Source: Typha latifolia (lineage: Eukaryota; Streptophyta; Magnoliopsida; Poales; Typhaceae). From it: DNA of 64,000 nt. How positions within the stretch are numbered: the stretch's first letter is position 1; each line of letters starts with the position of its first letter. A program made the translations under genes and the position numbers. The DNA lies in contig CM034102.1 in assembly GCA_019914945.1 (NCBI GenBank), positions 9,289,501-9,353,500 on the forward strand, written 5' to 3'. The notes under the pieces are model-generated. The model had not been told where the DNA came from, did not search any database, and saw nothing but the letters and a program-made list of their open reading frames with translations. Below, piece after piece: positions 1 to 11,378 of the stretch.

Positions 1-1305
1 ATCACATCGAAATCAAAGGCCCTTCGCTCTTCGCTCCTCCACTTGGGCAGCTGTGAGAGTTCGAACGGGGGGTCTTGTGCCTCTAATGTCGGAAGGTCTC
101 AAATGTGGTCGTGGTCTAGTAGTCGCGGCCGCTGTTTTTGAAATCGAAGAATTTCCAATCGACGTTCTAGGTGCAAACCGCCCATCTCGGTTGCCCCAAT
201 TGGTTTTCGCTACCATCTTTAGAGCCCTATGCTTTTGTTCCATCCTCACGGCCTTCTCAAAGGCCTCCTCAAGAGTAGTAGGACATAGTGCACGAACATC
301 CGCTTGTATCACCTCTCGCAGCCCTGAAATAAATGTATTCATTAATGTACGTTCGGGCCACGGTGGCTCACAACGACTACTAATTCTTTCAAACTCAGCT
401 TGGTACTCCAATACGGTAGTCCTATAAACCATTTTGCTTAATGTGGCAGCAAAATCTTCATATGCCGCTGTCCCAAATCTGCGTGTAATCCTCCAACAAT
501 AATCAGCCTATCCAGTAAATCCACCACCACGAATAACTGACCTATACCAATGCAATGTCGTTCCTTGGAGGTGGAAGCTTGCCATCTGGACTTTTGCATC
601 TTCCGCTGTACCTTGACAATCAAAATATTGTTCAACTTGAAACACCCAATCCGTTAGATCACCGCCTTGGAATTTTGGAAAGTCCAAACGTGTGGTTCTC
701 TCCCGAATAGCATTGTCGGGTTCGCGAAGGATTCTTAGTTCAGGTCTAAACCTTTGTGCATGTTGATCACCTTCTGTAAATCCTCGAGCACGTACATCAC
801 CATCTCCATAGGGATCAACCTCATCCTCATAGTGCCAATCCTCCTCATTGACGAAGCGCACCGGCGCCGCACGCCTCTCGGGTTCCACCACCGCCGGTCT
901 TGGGTTTTGTAACGGAGGTAGGGGATGATGTGAAGGCATAGGTAGGAGGGGATCATTGACACCCATATGACGCACCTGTACCTGTGGGGTATCGGTTCTA
1001 TGGAGTCCCACCATTGGTCCTTGAAACTCCGTTCGTCGTCGAGGAGATGACGAACCTAATCGATTCATGACATATTCCTTGAATTCATTGTGATTCTTTT
1101 GTATGTTGTCAACTCTATGCAACAATGTTTGGAACATGCCCCTTAGTTCATCCATATTCGAACCCATGGACGTTGGTTGACTCGATCTTGCCATAGTCAC
1201 TCTAAAGGAATCGGCCTCACGGTTAGGATCATCGTGCATTGAGTCCTCTCTTGCCGGTGTGCTCTCCATAGGTCTCCTTGTTGATGTCATATTCCTTGTT
1301 TCCAA
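1..1305 (-). pseudogene. Ty3/gypsy gag of element J- (broken, runs off the window)
   Basis: Encodes the structural Gag of a Ty3/gypsy retrotransposon. The conserved gag core is recognisable: DFPKFQGGDLTDWVFQ followed by EQYFDCQGTAEDAK, then LEYQAEFERIS and FISGLREVIQADV. The frame is continuous across the region apart from a TAG at 508-510 and a TGA at 13-15. The TGA stands where the first Cys of the CX2C zinc knuckle is expected: K-G-L-stop-F-R-C-D, against G-L-C-F-Y-C in related copies here. An extra G near 1303, relative to the J+ copy, puts the ancestral ATG out of frame, so the first in-frame ATG is a few codons further in. The element reads leftward from its primer sites at 1333-1384. 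Protease, RT and integrase would lie beyond position 1. The family assignment is confident; the gene is non-functional as written. Confidence 0.85.
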
Positions 1306-1332
1306 CCATTAATGGAGGTCTGAGGTTCGCCT

Positions 1333-1384
1333 GCTCTGATACCAATTGATAGGCTCTGATACTAATTGTTAGGCTCTGATACAA
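1333..1384 (-). other. Triplicated primer-binding site of J-
   Basis: On the minus strand the 12-mer TGGTATCAGAGC, complementary to the 3' end of plant initiator-Met tRNA, occurs at 1333-1344. Slightly mutated copies lie at 1353-1364 and 1373-1384, exactly 20 bp apart. The copy nearest the LTR reads TTGTATCAGAGC. One such site just downstream of the 5' LTR is the norm. The homologous J+ element has four. Confidence 0.85.
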
Positions 1385-1387
1385 ATT

Positions 1388-2100
1388 TGATATGATCTGG
1401 AACCAAAGATAGGCTACGCTAAGATTCCTTCAAGATCTAAATTTATTACAGAAATCAGTCAACGCAATCGAGGAAAACTATTCGTGATATTCTCCGATTG
1501 TCAGAAAATTACGAAACCAATTGGGTTGGATCCGTAACTTCCTAATCTACAACTTTCTACGCCCTTCATAGATTCAAACTATAGCAGGGACGAAAACACA
1601 GAATAACGTGGGTGATGGTGGTGGTGACGGGTGGAGTGGATGTTAGGGTTATGGACGGGTATGGAGATGAGGGTGGATTGTGGAAGTGATTAAGGGAAGT
1701 AGACGAAGGGAACGAAGTGATCAAGATCCGAAAGAAAAGGTGTGATTCGACAGACGAGGGAGATTAGAAGCGAGGAGAAACTTTGCCAATGGTACATGTG
1801 GAAGGATGGTGAAGAGGGAGGAGGGAGGAAATCAAGAATCCAATTTCAATATGAAGTTGGTTGCTATCCACATATTTATAGAGGCTAGCCAACAAGTCCG
1901 AACGTGCCCGATCGCACTCAAAAAGCCCCTTCTCTGGGTTTGCGAACGCGACACAGGTGTTCACAAATCGTTCGAACGCGGGCGTTCACAAGGCGTTCAT
2001 AAACGTGGGTGTTCACAAGGCCTTTCACAAGGCGCTCACAAGGTGTTCACAAGCGTTCGAACACGACCTATAGGAATTTTTATTTTAATGAAAATAAACA
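1388..2100 (-). repeat. LTR of J- (5' LTR)
   Basis: A 713-bp LTR that on the minus strand starts TGTTTATTTTC and ends GATCATATCA, obeying the TG...CA rule, and is followed by the primer sites. A TATA-like TATAAATA lies near 1876. Downstream sequence (1390-1860) matches the R-U5 of J+ at 59240-59737 over most of its length. Upstream of the TATA, 1890-2070 is a run of TTCGAACG and GTTCACAAGG repeats. The last base of the LTR (2100) abuts a different LTR fragment, so no clean target duplication is visible. Confidence 0.75.
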
Positions 2101-2455
2101 CGTAATGTAATAAGAAAAGATCCTAAGTGTATACGATCTAACGACCACGATAAAAATGGTAAATGTGAGAATAAGAAAGTAACTAAACTTAATTAATTCT
2201 CAATGCTTGGATGATTAAGCCCAGCCCCTCTATATATAGAGGTCGGGTACAATGAGTTCGATTCGGACTTAGCCCTAAAAGCTTGTATAACTCGAATTAG
2301 GACTTGCCTTAGAGGCTTATATGACTTAATTAAACTTGCATTAGTGTCTTATATGACTTAATTGAACTTGCCTTAGTAGATTACATGACTTAACTAGACT
2401 TGCCTTAAGGGCTTACATAAGCATGAATCAATTAAAAGATAAATAGGCTTGATCT
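2101..2455 (-). repeat. Truncated gypsy LTR fragment (type shared with 53740-54195)
   Basis: The minus strand matches the plus-strand LTR at 53800-54060. Both have a TATATATAG/TATTTATAG TATA box followed by GAGGGG(C/T)TGGGCT and CATCCAAGCATTGAGAA. Upstream of the TATA both carry short tandem units around AAGGCAAGTC...TCATGTAAGC; four to five degenerate units are visible at 2285-2420. Both LTR ends are missing. It is wedged between the J- LTR and the Q LTR. Confidence 0.6.
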
Positions 2456-2930
2456 ATTGAGGGAGGAAGAAGACAACGTCCAAGATTGGAGGCCGTTGGA
2501 GGATATAGAGAGGGTTGGGAAGGATAACTCCAATATTTCATCAATAATCCTCAATTAGGTTGCCTTCCACATATTTAGAGGCTAACCTATCAAATGAAAC
2601 AATTAAAAGATAACCCTAGGATAAAGAAGTTCGCCAATTGTGCGAACGCGGATTTCGCATTCTCTGTCGTTGCAAACATGTGCAGGTGATCGACTGGCGC
2701 ATTCGAACGCAGTCGAACGCACTAAACACATTCTCTGTTTTTGCAAATGTATGCAAGCGTTCGATTGTCGAGTTCGAACACGACTTCCTGGCATTCGATA
2801 GTTGCGTTCGAACAGGACTTCCTGGCATTCGATAGTTGTGTTCAAACGCGACTTCCTGGCGTTAGAACGCGACTGCCAGAAATCTTATTCTTCCAAAGCA
2901 AATGTTATCTCTAAAACACAAAAATAAACA
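2456..2930 (-). repeat. LTR of element Q (3'-truncated) with TTCGAA array
   Basis: The minus strand begins TGTTTATTTTTGTG at 2930, the same start type as J-. It then runs through a dense array of TTCGAAC, TCGAACGC and CATTCGATAGTTG units (2638-2875) to a TATA-like TAAATAT at 2571-2577. The remaining R-U5 is cut off near 2455. It precedes the Q protease remnant, so it is most simply Q's 3' LTR. Confidence 0.55.
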
Positions 2931-3702
2931 AGTCATAACTAGCTGAAGCATGCCATCTCCAATCATGACATCGAACCCAACAGTAGTTATGGTTAAGCCC
3001 AATCCTCACACCATCTTCTCCTCTTCAAAGTTGTGGGTGCTGCCCGAGTCAATCAAAATATCAACTCAGCTTCGTTTGATCATTCCTTCTACCCGTAGTG
3101 TCCTAGGAGCACATGAGCCTGAATAGGCATGGAGATTCAACTCAGCGTGCATCATCTCCTCTTCTTCTTCCGCAGCCTCTTCATGTTCTTCATGCTCATC
3201 TTCCCATTGTTAAGTTTTCTCCTCCTCATCGGTCACATCAAGTAGCATGATGGCTGCTGGTTGCTTCTTGCACTTATGGCCCGGTGTGAACTGTTCGTCA
3301 CAGTAGAAGCATAAGCCTTTGTATCTGTGATCGGCAACTTCAGCATGTGTAAGATACCGCTGGCTACTCCTCCTCTGCCCATCACCATTGGTCAAGGGTC
3401 CTTGAGGTGGTGGTAGGTGTGCACTCGGTGCTCCTCAGCTCAATCCCGTTCCAAACCTAGGGCTAGATCTGAATGGAGTCAAGCTTGATGTAGGACGTGT
3501 GCTCTTCAAATTCGAGGCCATACCTAATTTGCCCCATCTCAGCTCTCCTCCATGACCTCTGCACATGTATAGGTGTCCAAGAGGGTTATCGGATTCATGG
3601 CTCTCACCTCAGCTCGAAATTCAGGTTTGCGTCCCCTAATGAAAGCTAAACATACTGCGAGTCAGATCATCCTCTGGTTCGATTGCTGATTCGGTCGAAC
3701 AT
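2931..3702 (-). pseudogene. Gag zinc knuckle and protease remnant of element Q
   Basis: Three blocks read in order on the minus strand. First comes gag (FIRGRKPEFRAEVRAMNP near 3600-3640). Next is a zinc knuckle, CFYCDEQFTPGHKC (about 3283-3327), of the form CX2CX7HXC. Last is a retropepsin active-site segment, ILIDSGSTHNF, around 3030-3060, where DSG is the catalytic triplet. Protease runs out after a short distance and joins LTR sequence at about 2930, so RT and integrase are deleted. Frameshifts and stops separate the blocks. At 3702 the gag is cut by the 3' LTR of element W. Confidence 0.75.
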
Positions 3703-4371
3703 AGCCTTGTACACTTGCACTGTGGTTTTCTGCTGGAGTCGGTGTAGAGCCTCCTGTCACGGAGTTTGCGATAGACAAAGACCGCGCGGCACTCAACTTT
3801 CAAGTAGCAAAGTTAAGTCAGCCGTTCGCTCCACAAGCGATGCACCTGTTTTGGATTGCGACAAAGCAAAGACAAGCAAAATACAATGTATGGCAAACAA
3901 GTTTGCAATTCTCTATTAATTGGAAAAGAAGTTACAAGACATGCCAACGACAAGAATTTAAAGGGGTAGGATAGCCATCGAGGGCAAAATGAACACCATT
4001 GAACCAGTGGCACTTCGGTTGCGAAGCTGGCTCACTTAATGCTTCTTGATAGTTCTCCTATACTACTAAGTATGAGCATCCTCAATTCTGCAACCCAGGG
4101 GGTTCAAAGGTCTTGTGGGGCGTTACGTTTTGAAAGTAAGCCCCGTTTGGGTTTTGGCCCATGAGTTTTATAGGCACGTTCGGGGAAAAACCCAAACTAG
4201 TGTTGCGACGACACTAATATTGCGATCCCAAGGTTGCTTCGCAAGGAGCTCTTGAAGGAAACCAAAAGACACCCAAAAACATAAAAAATACATGGGGTTG
4301 GCATCCCATTGACATACTCAAAAAGCGAAAAATACAATAGGACTGACATTGCGAACAAAACAGTCCTAACA
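3703..4371 (-). repeat. 3' LTR of W
   Basis: Minus-strand start TGTTAGGACTG at 4371, directly after the polypurine tract. The likely end is GTGTACA near 3708, followed by AGGCT. It is nearly identical to 5574-6248, differing by scattered substitutions and a short indel (GAGTTTGCG against GACTAAGTCTTTACG near the start). Confidence 0.85.
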
Positions 4372-4386
4372 GACTCCCCCACTTAG
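4372..4386 (-). other. Polypurine tract of W
   Basis: The minus strand reads TAAGTGGGGGAGTC immediately before the LTR start TGTTAGGAC. A purine-rich tract at this spot is the plus-strand primer of LTR retrotransposons, and it fixes element orientation and the LTR boundary. Confidence 0.85.
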
Positions 4387-4441
4387 ACTCTCGGCGTCCT
4401 CGTCGAGGTGATCTTCGGCCGCTACCAAGTGATGTTTGTCT

Positions 4442-5573
4442 TCATCTTGACGTGCTCGCCAAGTTCTTCTTCCGGTAGGCTTGAACTTTGTCTTCTTCAT
4501 GCCGCAGAGATTCTTCAAGTTCCCAACTTGCTTCAGACATTGGAAGATTCTTCCATTTGACCAAGTATTCGGTCTCCGTTGCTCTATTGGGTAGAGTTCG
4601 CACTCTGTCCGCTAAGATGGTGTCAACCTGCCTTTCAAGCGACGCCGTTGTGGGGTTCAGCCGGCTTGACACATTGCGAGAAGGGTCTTCGCGATCGGCA
4701 TGATACGGTTTGAGGCAACTCACATGGAAAACCGGATGGATTTTAAGCCAAGCGGGGAGTTGCACTCAGTAGGACACATTGCCTACTTTGTTGATGACAG
4801 GAAAGGGGCCTTAATATTTGCGAGCAAGTCCTTTGTGCACCTTGCGAAAGAACTTGAGCGATGCCGGTTGAAGCTTGACCAGCACCAAATCGCCTTTCTT
4901 AAGGTCTCGCGGCCTTCTATTCTTGTCCGCCCACTTCTTCATCTTTTGTGCTGCCTTCTCAAGATAGGCTTTGGCAATCTCCGCATTCCGATGCCACTCC
5001 TTGGCAAGGTGATATGCCGAAGGGCTGCTGCCTGTGTAACCCACCACCAAGGTATGCGGTATGGAAGGTTGTTGTCCCATGATAACTTCGAAGGGGCTTT
5101 TGTTGGATGCAGAGCTCCGCTGCAAGTTGTACAAGAATTGGGCAATGTCAATTAGCTTGACCCAATCTCGCTGATTGGCACTAACAAAGTGCCGCAAGTA
5201 TTGTTCAAGAAGAGCATTTATTCTCTCCGTTTGGCCATCAGTTTGGGGATGAAGGCTTGTGGAGAAGAAGAGTTTTGACCCCAAGAGTTTGAACAACTCC
5301 GTCCAAAACCGACCCAAGAACCGAGGATCCCTATCGCTCACGATATTTTGTGGAACTCCCCAATACTTGGCCACATGCCTTAGGAACAAACGAGCTGCTT
5401 CATCAGCGGTGCAATGCAGCGGAGCCGGTATGAAAGTCGCATACTTTGAGAACCGATCCACCACCACCAACACTGAGCCAATGTCCCCGACCTTTGGCAA
5501 GCTCGAAATGAAGTCCAAAGAGACACTTTCCCATGGCCGCTCAGGAACGGGGAGCAGTTCCAACGACCCACAA
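4442..5573 (-). pseudogene. Integrase core plus chromodomain of W
   Basis: The catalytic core keeps the D,D,E set: LDFISSLPK with VVVDRFSKYATF, then IVSDRDPRF, then TDGQTERINALLEQY. It continues through LYNLQRSSASNKSPFE and the GDLVLVKLQP segment to KIHPVFHVSCLKPYH. A C-terminal chromodomain (EYLVKWKNLP, ASWELEES) follows. Chromodomains target integration to particular histone marks and define chromoviruses. The frame is single throughout but contains TAA at 4811-4813 and TGA at 4766-4768. The HHCC zinc-binding N-terminus is absent: the core begins ELLPVPERPW right at the LTR junction, and the reading frame runs on into the LTR to 5680. Confidence 0.9.
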
Positions 5574-6248
5574 AGCCTTGTACACTTGCACTGTGGTTTT
5601 CTGCTGGAGTCGGTGTAGAGCCTCCTGTCACGGACTAAGTCTTTACGATAGACAAAGACCGTGCGGCACTCAACTTTCAAGTAGCAAAGTTAAGTCAGCC
5701 GTTCGCTTCACAAGCGATGCACCTGTTTTGGATTGCGACAAAGCAAAGACAAGCAAAATACAATGTATGGCAAACAAGTTTGCGATTCTCTATTAATTGG
5801 AAAAGAAGTTACAAGACATGCCAACGACAAGAATTTAAAGGGGCAGGATAGCCATCGAGGGCAAAATGAACACCATTGAACCAGTGGCACTTCGGTTGCG
5901 AAGCTGGCTCACTTAATGCTTCTCGATAGTTCTCCTGTACTACTAAGTATGAGCATCCCCAATTCTGCAACCCAGGGGGTTCAAAGGTCTTGTGGGGCGT
6001 TACGTTTTGAAAGTAAGCCCCGTTTGGGTTTTGGCCCATGAGTTTTATAGGCACGTGCGGGGAAAAACCCAAACTAGTGTTGCGACGACGCTAATATTGC
6101 GATCCCAAGGTTGCTTCGCAAGGAGCTCTTGAAGGAAACCAAAAGACACCCAAAAACATACAAAAGACATAGGGTTGGCATCCCATTTACATACTCAAAA
6201 AGCGAAAAATACAATAGGACTGACATTGCGAACAAAACAGTCCTAACA
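5574..6248 (-). repeat. Upstream LTR of W
   Basis: Direct repeat of 3703-4371. Its minus-strand 3' end is followed by integrase codons instead of a primer-binding site, so reverse transcription could not start from this copy. The junction base string AGGCT is shared with the outer end of the other LTR. Confidence 0.8.
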
Positions 6249-6867
6249 CTCCGTTGACATTGGGGTTCCATTGGCCCAATTACCGTCTTGGCCCTCTAGC
6301 CCACGGAACTGCTTCTTCTGGTTTGATGTTGAACCGTGCAACTTGTGGCTCAATCCATACGCCTGGTTCAGTAAGGCGAACCCAAGACTGAACTGATTCA
6401 TTAAGAACCCTCGGCGATGGATCTGGCTTATAGGCTGCACGATAAGATGAACCAGGTGCATCTTGGGTTGGGCCTTAGGGAGCGCGCCCTAAGTTTTGGT
6501 CTACACGAAATCCTAGGGGCTCTTGAGTATTTGTTGCAGCCGTCACTGCTGCTGGTGCAAATGTGGAAGGAGATCCTAGATGACCAGAAATGAGGGAAAA
6601 CATTATTTCAAATTTTCTTTCCAATCGTGCATCTCTTTCCTTCTCTCTCATATCTTGCGCTTGGGAAAGGAAGGCCAGCCACTCCAGTGATGCTGGTCGT
6701 GGTGGTGTGACCGGAGGTGGTGCTGCCATGGTCGGAGTTGGCTGGTCTCTTGATGGTGTCAACATTAGGGGAGAGGTATCTTCAGTACCCTGATGATTTA
6801 TAGGTGTGGGGAACTTCATCTGCTGCTGCCCTTGTTGCTCTAGATTTGATTTGCACCATGGAAACAT
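6249..6867 (-). pseudogene. Gag-like leader ORF of element F
   Basis: Lies directly downstream of a primer site and LTR, the position of gag. The first in-frame ATG is at 6867, and the frame stays open to 6475. The product is Pro/Gln-rich at its start (TPTMAAPPPVTPPRP) with a charged helical stretch, MREKERDARLERKFE, as in Gag N-termini. After a stop at 6475 similar sequence (SVQSWVRLTEPGVWIE) continues to 6249, where the W LTR cuts in. I do not recognise the exact family. The call rests mainly on position after the PBS. Confidence 0.55.
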
Positions 6868-6878
6868 TCCAAGGAAAG

Positions 6879-6890
6879 GCTCTAATACCA
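6879..6890 (-). other. Primer-binding site of F
   Basis: The minus strand reads TGGTATTAGAGC, one mismatch from TGGTATCAGAGC (initiator-Met tRNA), two bases after the LTR end CACTACA. It sets the LTR 3' boundary and the leftward orientation. Confidence 0.8.
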
Positions 6891-6892
6891 AT

Positions 6893-9800
6893 TGTAGTGG
6901 CCCAAATTCTAGGTGTGGCCACGACCTGGTGGAGTGGTGGAGGGGGGCTGCAATGGAAGTGTAGAGGGAAATTTCGGAGGAGCTACAAGCTATTTAGCTT
7001 AATTTACAAGAGTGAACTTATAATAAGAATAAGAATTAGAATAAGAAGACTCAAGTCAGTCTTCGCCAAATCCGCCACGAACTCTGGCTCATCTACAAAT
7101 CTGAAAATATTTTCACCAAAAGGTGGTAAGCATAAAGCCCAACAAGTTTCTACTTCTACGGTCTAAAAGTAGTGCAATGAATAATGCTATGATAGGTAAA
7201 AATGAAAATGCGCATCATGATCAAATTAATCCATCAAATTTTCATACTCAACATGTTCATCTAATGCACACATGGAAGCAATCACTAACCCACCATGCAT
7301 CAATCCAGACTATCAAGTCCTCAACTAGAGTGCACACTGAGCTCCGTCCAAAGACCACAAAATATGCTTAATCTCATACAACCAAGTCTGTAACATAGAC
7401 TCATGCAGAGCTCTGCCCGTAGGCCACATCAATCCTTACATCGGACCACACACATACCCCAAGGGAGGGTAGACCCTAGTGGTATAATCGTCAGCCCATC
7501 ACCCGACGAACAGCATGACCGATGTCTGCCACCGCTGACTAAGGACCTCAATCGTAAACCCATCATAAGGGTCAGTATCGCACATCGATTCTACCATCCA
7601 AGCCCTCAGCTCCACACCATCGCCCACCGTGCAAAAATTATGAGCTATCGCTCACGAACGTCCTCACCCTATGTCATCGGGTACCACAAGGCCTATGTCA
7701 TCCTATCCTTCTCTCTCTCTATCTTAAATACCCTAAAGGCTATGACTCTTATCGATCGATAGTAAATCGCCCATCGCCCATTGCCCAACAAAAACGGCTA
7801 CTTGATTGTCTGTGATCAACAGAGACTTCAAACGTGGGCCCTATATGTATAAGTATAAGAATATCCCTCATCCCTAGCAGTGGCTAGGAAGGTGCCAGGT
7901 ACTGTCGAAACGCAACAATCACCCCCTTTATGGTCGTGCACATGTGCAAGTGACATGATATTATTAAACATAGCAAGCATAATGTGACACCCATCATTAT
8001 CATGTTTTGCATGCTAAACACATGATCATGCCCAATAAATATGCATAGACATCATGACATGTGAAATCTTACCGAACCGCAAAAATATAATTACGATGCA
8101 TGATGTGCAATAATAACGGTAAGGAAAACATATGCACATGCATGATATGATATGAATGTGATGATTTCATAAGGTATGATATTTCATTCTCTACACTACT
8201 CCTAAATTATAGAAGTTTCACTTGCCTGAACCGCTTTCCTGATACTAGCTACCACTGCATCACGAGTCATCTTGATAATAACACTATTCCTTTCACTAAT
8301 TAGTTAAATAATCTTATTGACATTCACTACAGGCTTTGAGTAGGTCCATCTCATAATTCCTACCTTTATTAATTAGGTAGAGTCGGCACAGCTATACCAA
8401 GGCCTGATGTGTTATTCAACGTAATAAAAATATTCTCCTCAAATTATCACCCATATCACTATTATCAAACATACGGAAGATCGCATAAACAATATTTAAT
8501 TAATAAGCTTCGTCAAAAGAATGCAACTTGCTTAATATCATTTTCCTACATTTATCTGTATTAATTCTCCGATAGGAGCAATTAATATGGATACACCCGG
8601 ACCACCGACTCTTTTGATAAAATTGAATTAGCCCAAAATTATAATCAGCAAAAAATTTCATATCCAATTGGAGCTATTTCCTGATATGTGTTATTTGTAA
8701 CGACACTCTCTGGCCATGGTCTAGCTCATTAAGATTAATTTATAAAAATAATTAAAGTAGCGAACACTACCATCAGCTAAAAACATATTGATTAATTTAA
8801 GGCTAACGCTTGCTAGCATTAAAATAATTAAATAATGACTTAAATAATCTAAAGAGTTAATCAACGGGTAATTACTCTATTTAGCCAGCACAAAGCCAAA
8901 ATAAACCCACGAAGAAATTGGCCCAAAGCCCACCTTAACCAGAAAACACATATGGGTTGGGATAGCCCAACCCACCCACAAATTGGGCTGGGTTGCATGT
9001 AACCGAGTCACACCCAAGACCATGTGCTGGGCCGCACCCAGTCTAGCCTGGCACACACCCTTGGGCTGGGCCGCACACAACCTAGCCCAGAACGCCCCCC
9101 TCAGACTGGGCCACAACCAGCCCAACCCGAAACTCGAGCCCGGCCAAGGCTGCCCCCAGCCCAACCTAGAATGTGGGCCTCGAGCTAGGCCGCATCCAAC
9201 TTGACCCAGCACTCGAGCTGGGCTAAACCCAGTCTGACCCAGAATAGGGCTGAATGCACCCAACCCCAGCCTGACCTAGAATCGAGCTGGCTGCACCCAG
9301 CTTGAGCTCGAGGAGCCACCCCCTCCCTCCTTCGTCACCTCGACTGAAAGGGGGAGGAAGGGAGGATGGCTGTTGGTGGTCATCGCCACTGGCAATTGAA
9401 GCCAACAGGCCGGCCGACGCCCTACTGGCAGAGGAAGGTACCTACAGTGCCTAGCCCGCCAGTGGGAAAGATAGCCACCACCCACCAACGGCAAGGACCA
9501 ATCGATGCCGGCAAACCCTATTGTCGACAAGCTAGCCGAACCCATTGACATGCTCCTCTCGGCAAGCAGAGGCTAGCCGAGAGGAAGCCTAGCTGCTAGA
9601 GGCGGTCGGCGGCGAGAATCCACCTCGCCTCGATCATCGGCCAAGGTGAGGGGCTGCTCGACAACTCCGGCCAAGAGAGCCTCAAAGGAAGCCCCCAGGG
9701 GCATTCTCGCAAAGAGAGGAGCTCATCGAGCCGGCGCAATAAGGCATGAAGCCTGTCGGCGGTCGGATCATGGTGTGACCGAGAGAGAAAAACTTTGGAG

Positions 9801-10070
9801 AAGAACTCATATGCTAACACATTTTTTAATTAAATTTACTTGACGAGAGAGGCAGCTCCGGTGCTTCGATCCACAAGGTCGGCTATTCCGGTGGCACTCT
9901 AGCGCGGCGGGAAGGAGATGGGGGGAGGTCTGCTGGCGGGGAGAAGAAAGAAGAAAGAAAAAGAAAGAAGGAAAGAAGAGAAGAAAGAAAAGAGAGAGGG
10001 AAGGAAAGAGAGGAAAGGGGCGCACGTGCCAAGCAGGTGTGCACCTATTTCTTTTTTTCTGGTTGTTATA
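6893..10070 (-). repeat. 3.2-kb LTR of element F
   Basis: The minus strand starts TATAACAACC at 10070 and ends GGGCCACTACA at 6893, next to the primer site. The GC-rich 8880-9940 section carries degenerate GGGCTGGGCCGCACCCAG-type repeats about every 40-60 bp. The 7430-7700 section has the same arrangement of landmarks as solo LTR X (48548-51245), for example GACTAAGGACC. It contains only incidental low-complexity reading frames; I see no host gene. Upstream (10071-10110) is a polypurine-like end of another internal region, so this LTR has internal sequence on both sides. Confidence 0.65.
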
Positions 10071-11378
10071 ACTCCACCTACCATAAAAGAAATTTCATCC
10101 TCGAAATTAAAAAATGAACCACTACTAGTGCAAGATTGATCGATAAATCCCGAGTTAAAAGTCCTTTAAGGGCTACTATCTGGAGTAAAAAGTGTTAAAC
10201 AACTTACCAAGATTAACTAGCGATTAGCAGGAACGTTGACGACGAAATTTACAGATATTAAGAACTTACTCTTATACTACAGGTGACTATAAAAATACTC
10301 CACATATTAAAACTCCTCGAGATAGGACAAAACCTCACAACTAAAGGTCTTAACGGCTTATCTATATTAGAATCATCGTTTAAAACCTATTTATAGCAAA
10401 AGTGAGTAGACCATTAACTTAACTCTTACATTACGGATCACTACATAGATACATCTAGATTACAAAGTCCCCAATCTAAATGTCGAAAATTAAATTTTGC
10501 ACATGAATACTCACCCTACTAGAGGCGCAGCTCAGGATACCATACAATAAGAACTTTAGCTATAGGGTTCTACTCGCATTCTACCGACAAATTCATCTAT
10601 TCCTTCATCATGGACGGAAATCAAAGGTTTAAGATTATTAGGCTAACTAGTTAAGATTGGAAATCACAATCACCCAAACCAATTGTCATAAAGCTTATCC
10701 TGATAAAACCAAACTATATGCTTTTCTCACGGTCCAAAATGATCCAAACAATTTGCAAACTTGAGTCCACTTTTACAAGTTGATTATATCCAGTCATCTC
10801 CCAACAATATTAATTTACCATTAACGTGTTCTTAATAGTTTGAATATTTCAACGGTCTACTAGAGTTTCTATCAACGAAAATTCACTCTTACTACCAACG
10901 AATTAAGGAAGGACCACCCATTAACAGTAAAAATATTGACCTCACATTATAACACCAATTACAGAAGCTCATTTCATTATAACGACTTTCAAATAATTTG
11001 CATTGTCTACTCTTCAAAATTTTAATTAATGACTAGTAAGAATAAATTTGAAATGCATATTATGTCGTTACCATACTCAACTTTAGGTGACTCAAACTTA
11101 TTCACATGTATTCCAATTGCTACATTATGGCAACTCTAGTTGGTCACTAGCTAGCATCTCCTAAATCACAAAATTACTAAGGGATGGTTAGCTCCTCTCT
11201 CGAAGGCATTCAATTAATATTTAATCATTTTATACTCATGACCTTGCTATCATATCCCCATATAGTTTTAAATACTAAGCAATATCCACCCCCAAAATTA
11301 GGTTGCAGAACACAGCAGAAATAGCACATTTTAATAATCTCATCACGTCTTCAAAAAAACAATAGTCTATCACCGCTA
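10071..11378 (-). mobile_element. Decayed pol 3' end upstream of LTR F
   Basis: Immediately before the LTR start the minus strand reads AATTTCGAGGATGAAATTT, then GGTAGGTGGAGT. The first string is the signature end of many chromovirus pol genes (compare AAATTTCGGGGTCGAAATTT before the LTR of D), and the second is a weak polypurine tract. The remaining 1.2 kb is AT-rich with no open frame. I infer degenerated pol or 3' UTR but cannot align domains. Confidence 0.45.

Larger units (their letters stand above)
3703..6248 (-). mobile_element. Internally deleted chromovirus W
   Basis: Two direct repeats of about 670 bp (3703-4371 and 5574-6248) flank 1.2 kb containing only the integrase core and chromodomain. 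A polypurine tract borders the 3' LTR correctly. No primer site, gag, protease, RT or RNase H is present. The two LTRs differ at only a handful of positions over most of their length, implying a recent origin compared with neighbours. No matching 5-bp target duplication is found (CGGAG upstream, AGGCT downstream on the minus strand), so the unit probably reflects recombination rather than one clean insertion. Confidence 0.8.

Noticed and set aside
8877..9263. Frames in the GGGCTGGGCC-repeat zone of LTR F
   Set aside because: Products are repeated Gly/Trp/Ala strings dictated by the nucleotide repeat, within an LTR.
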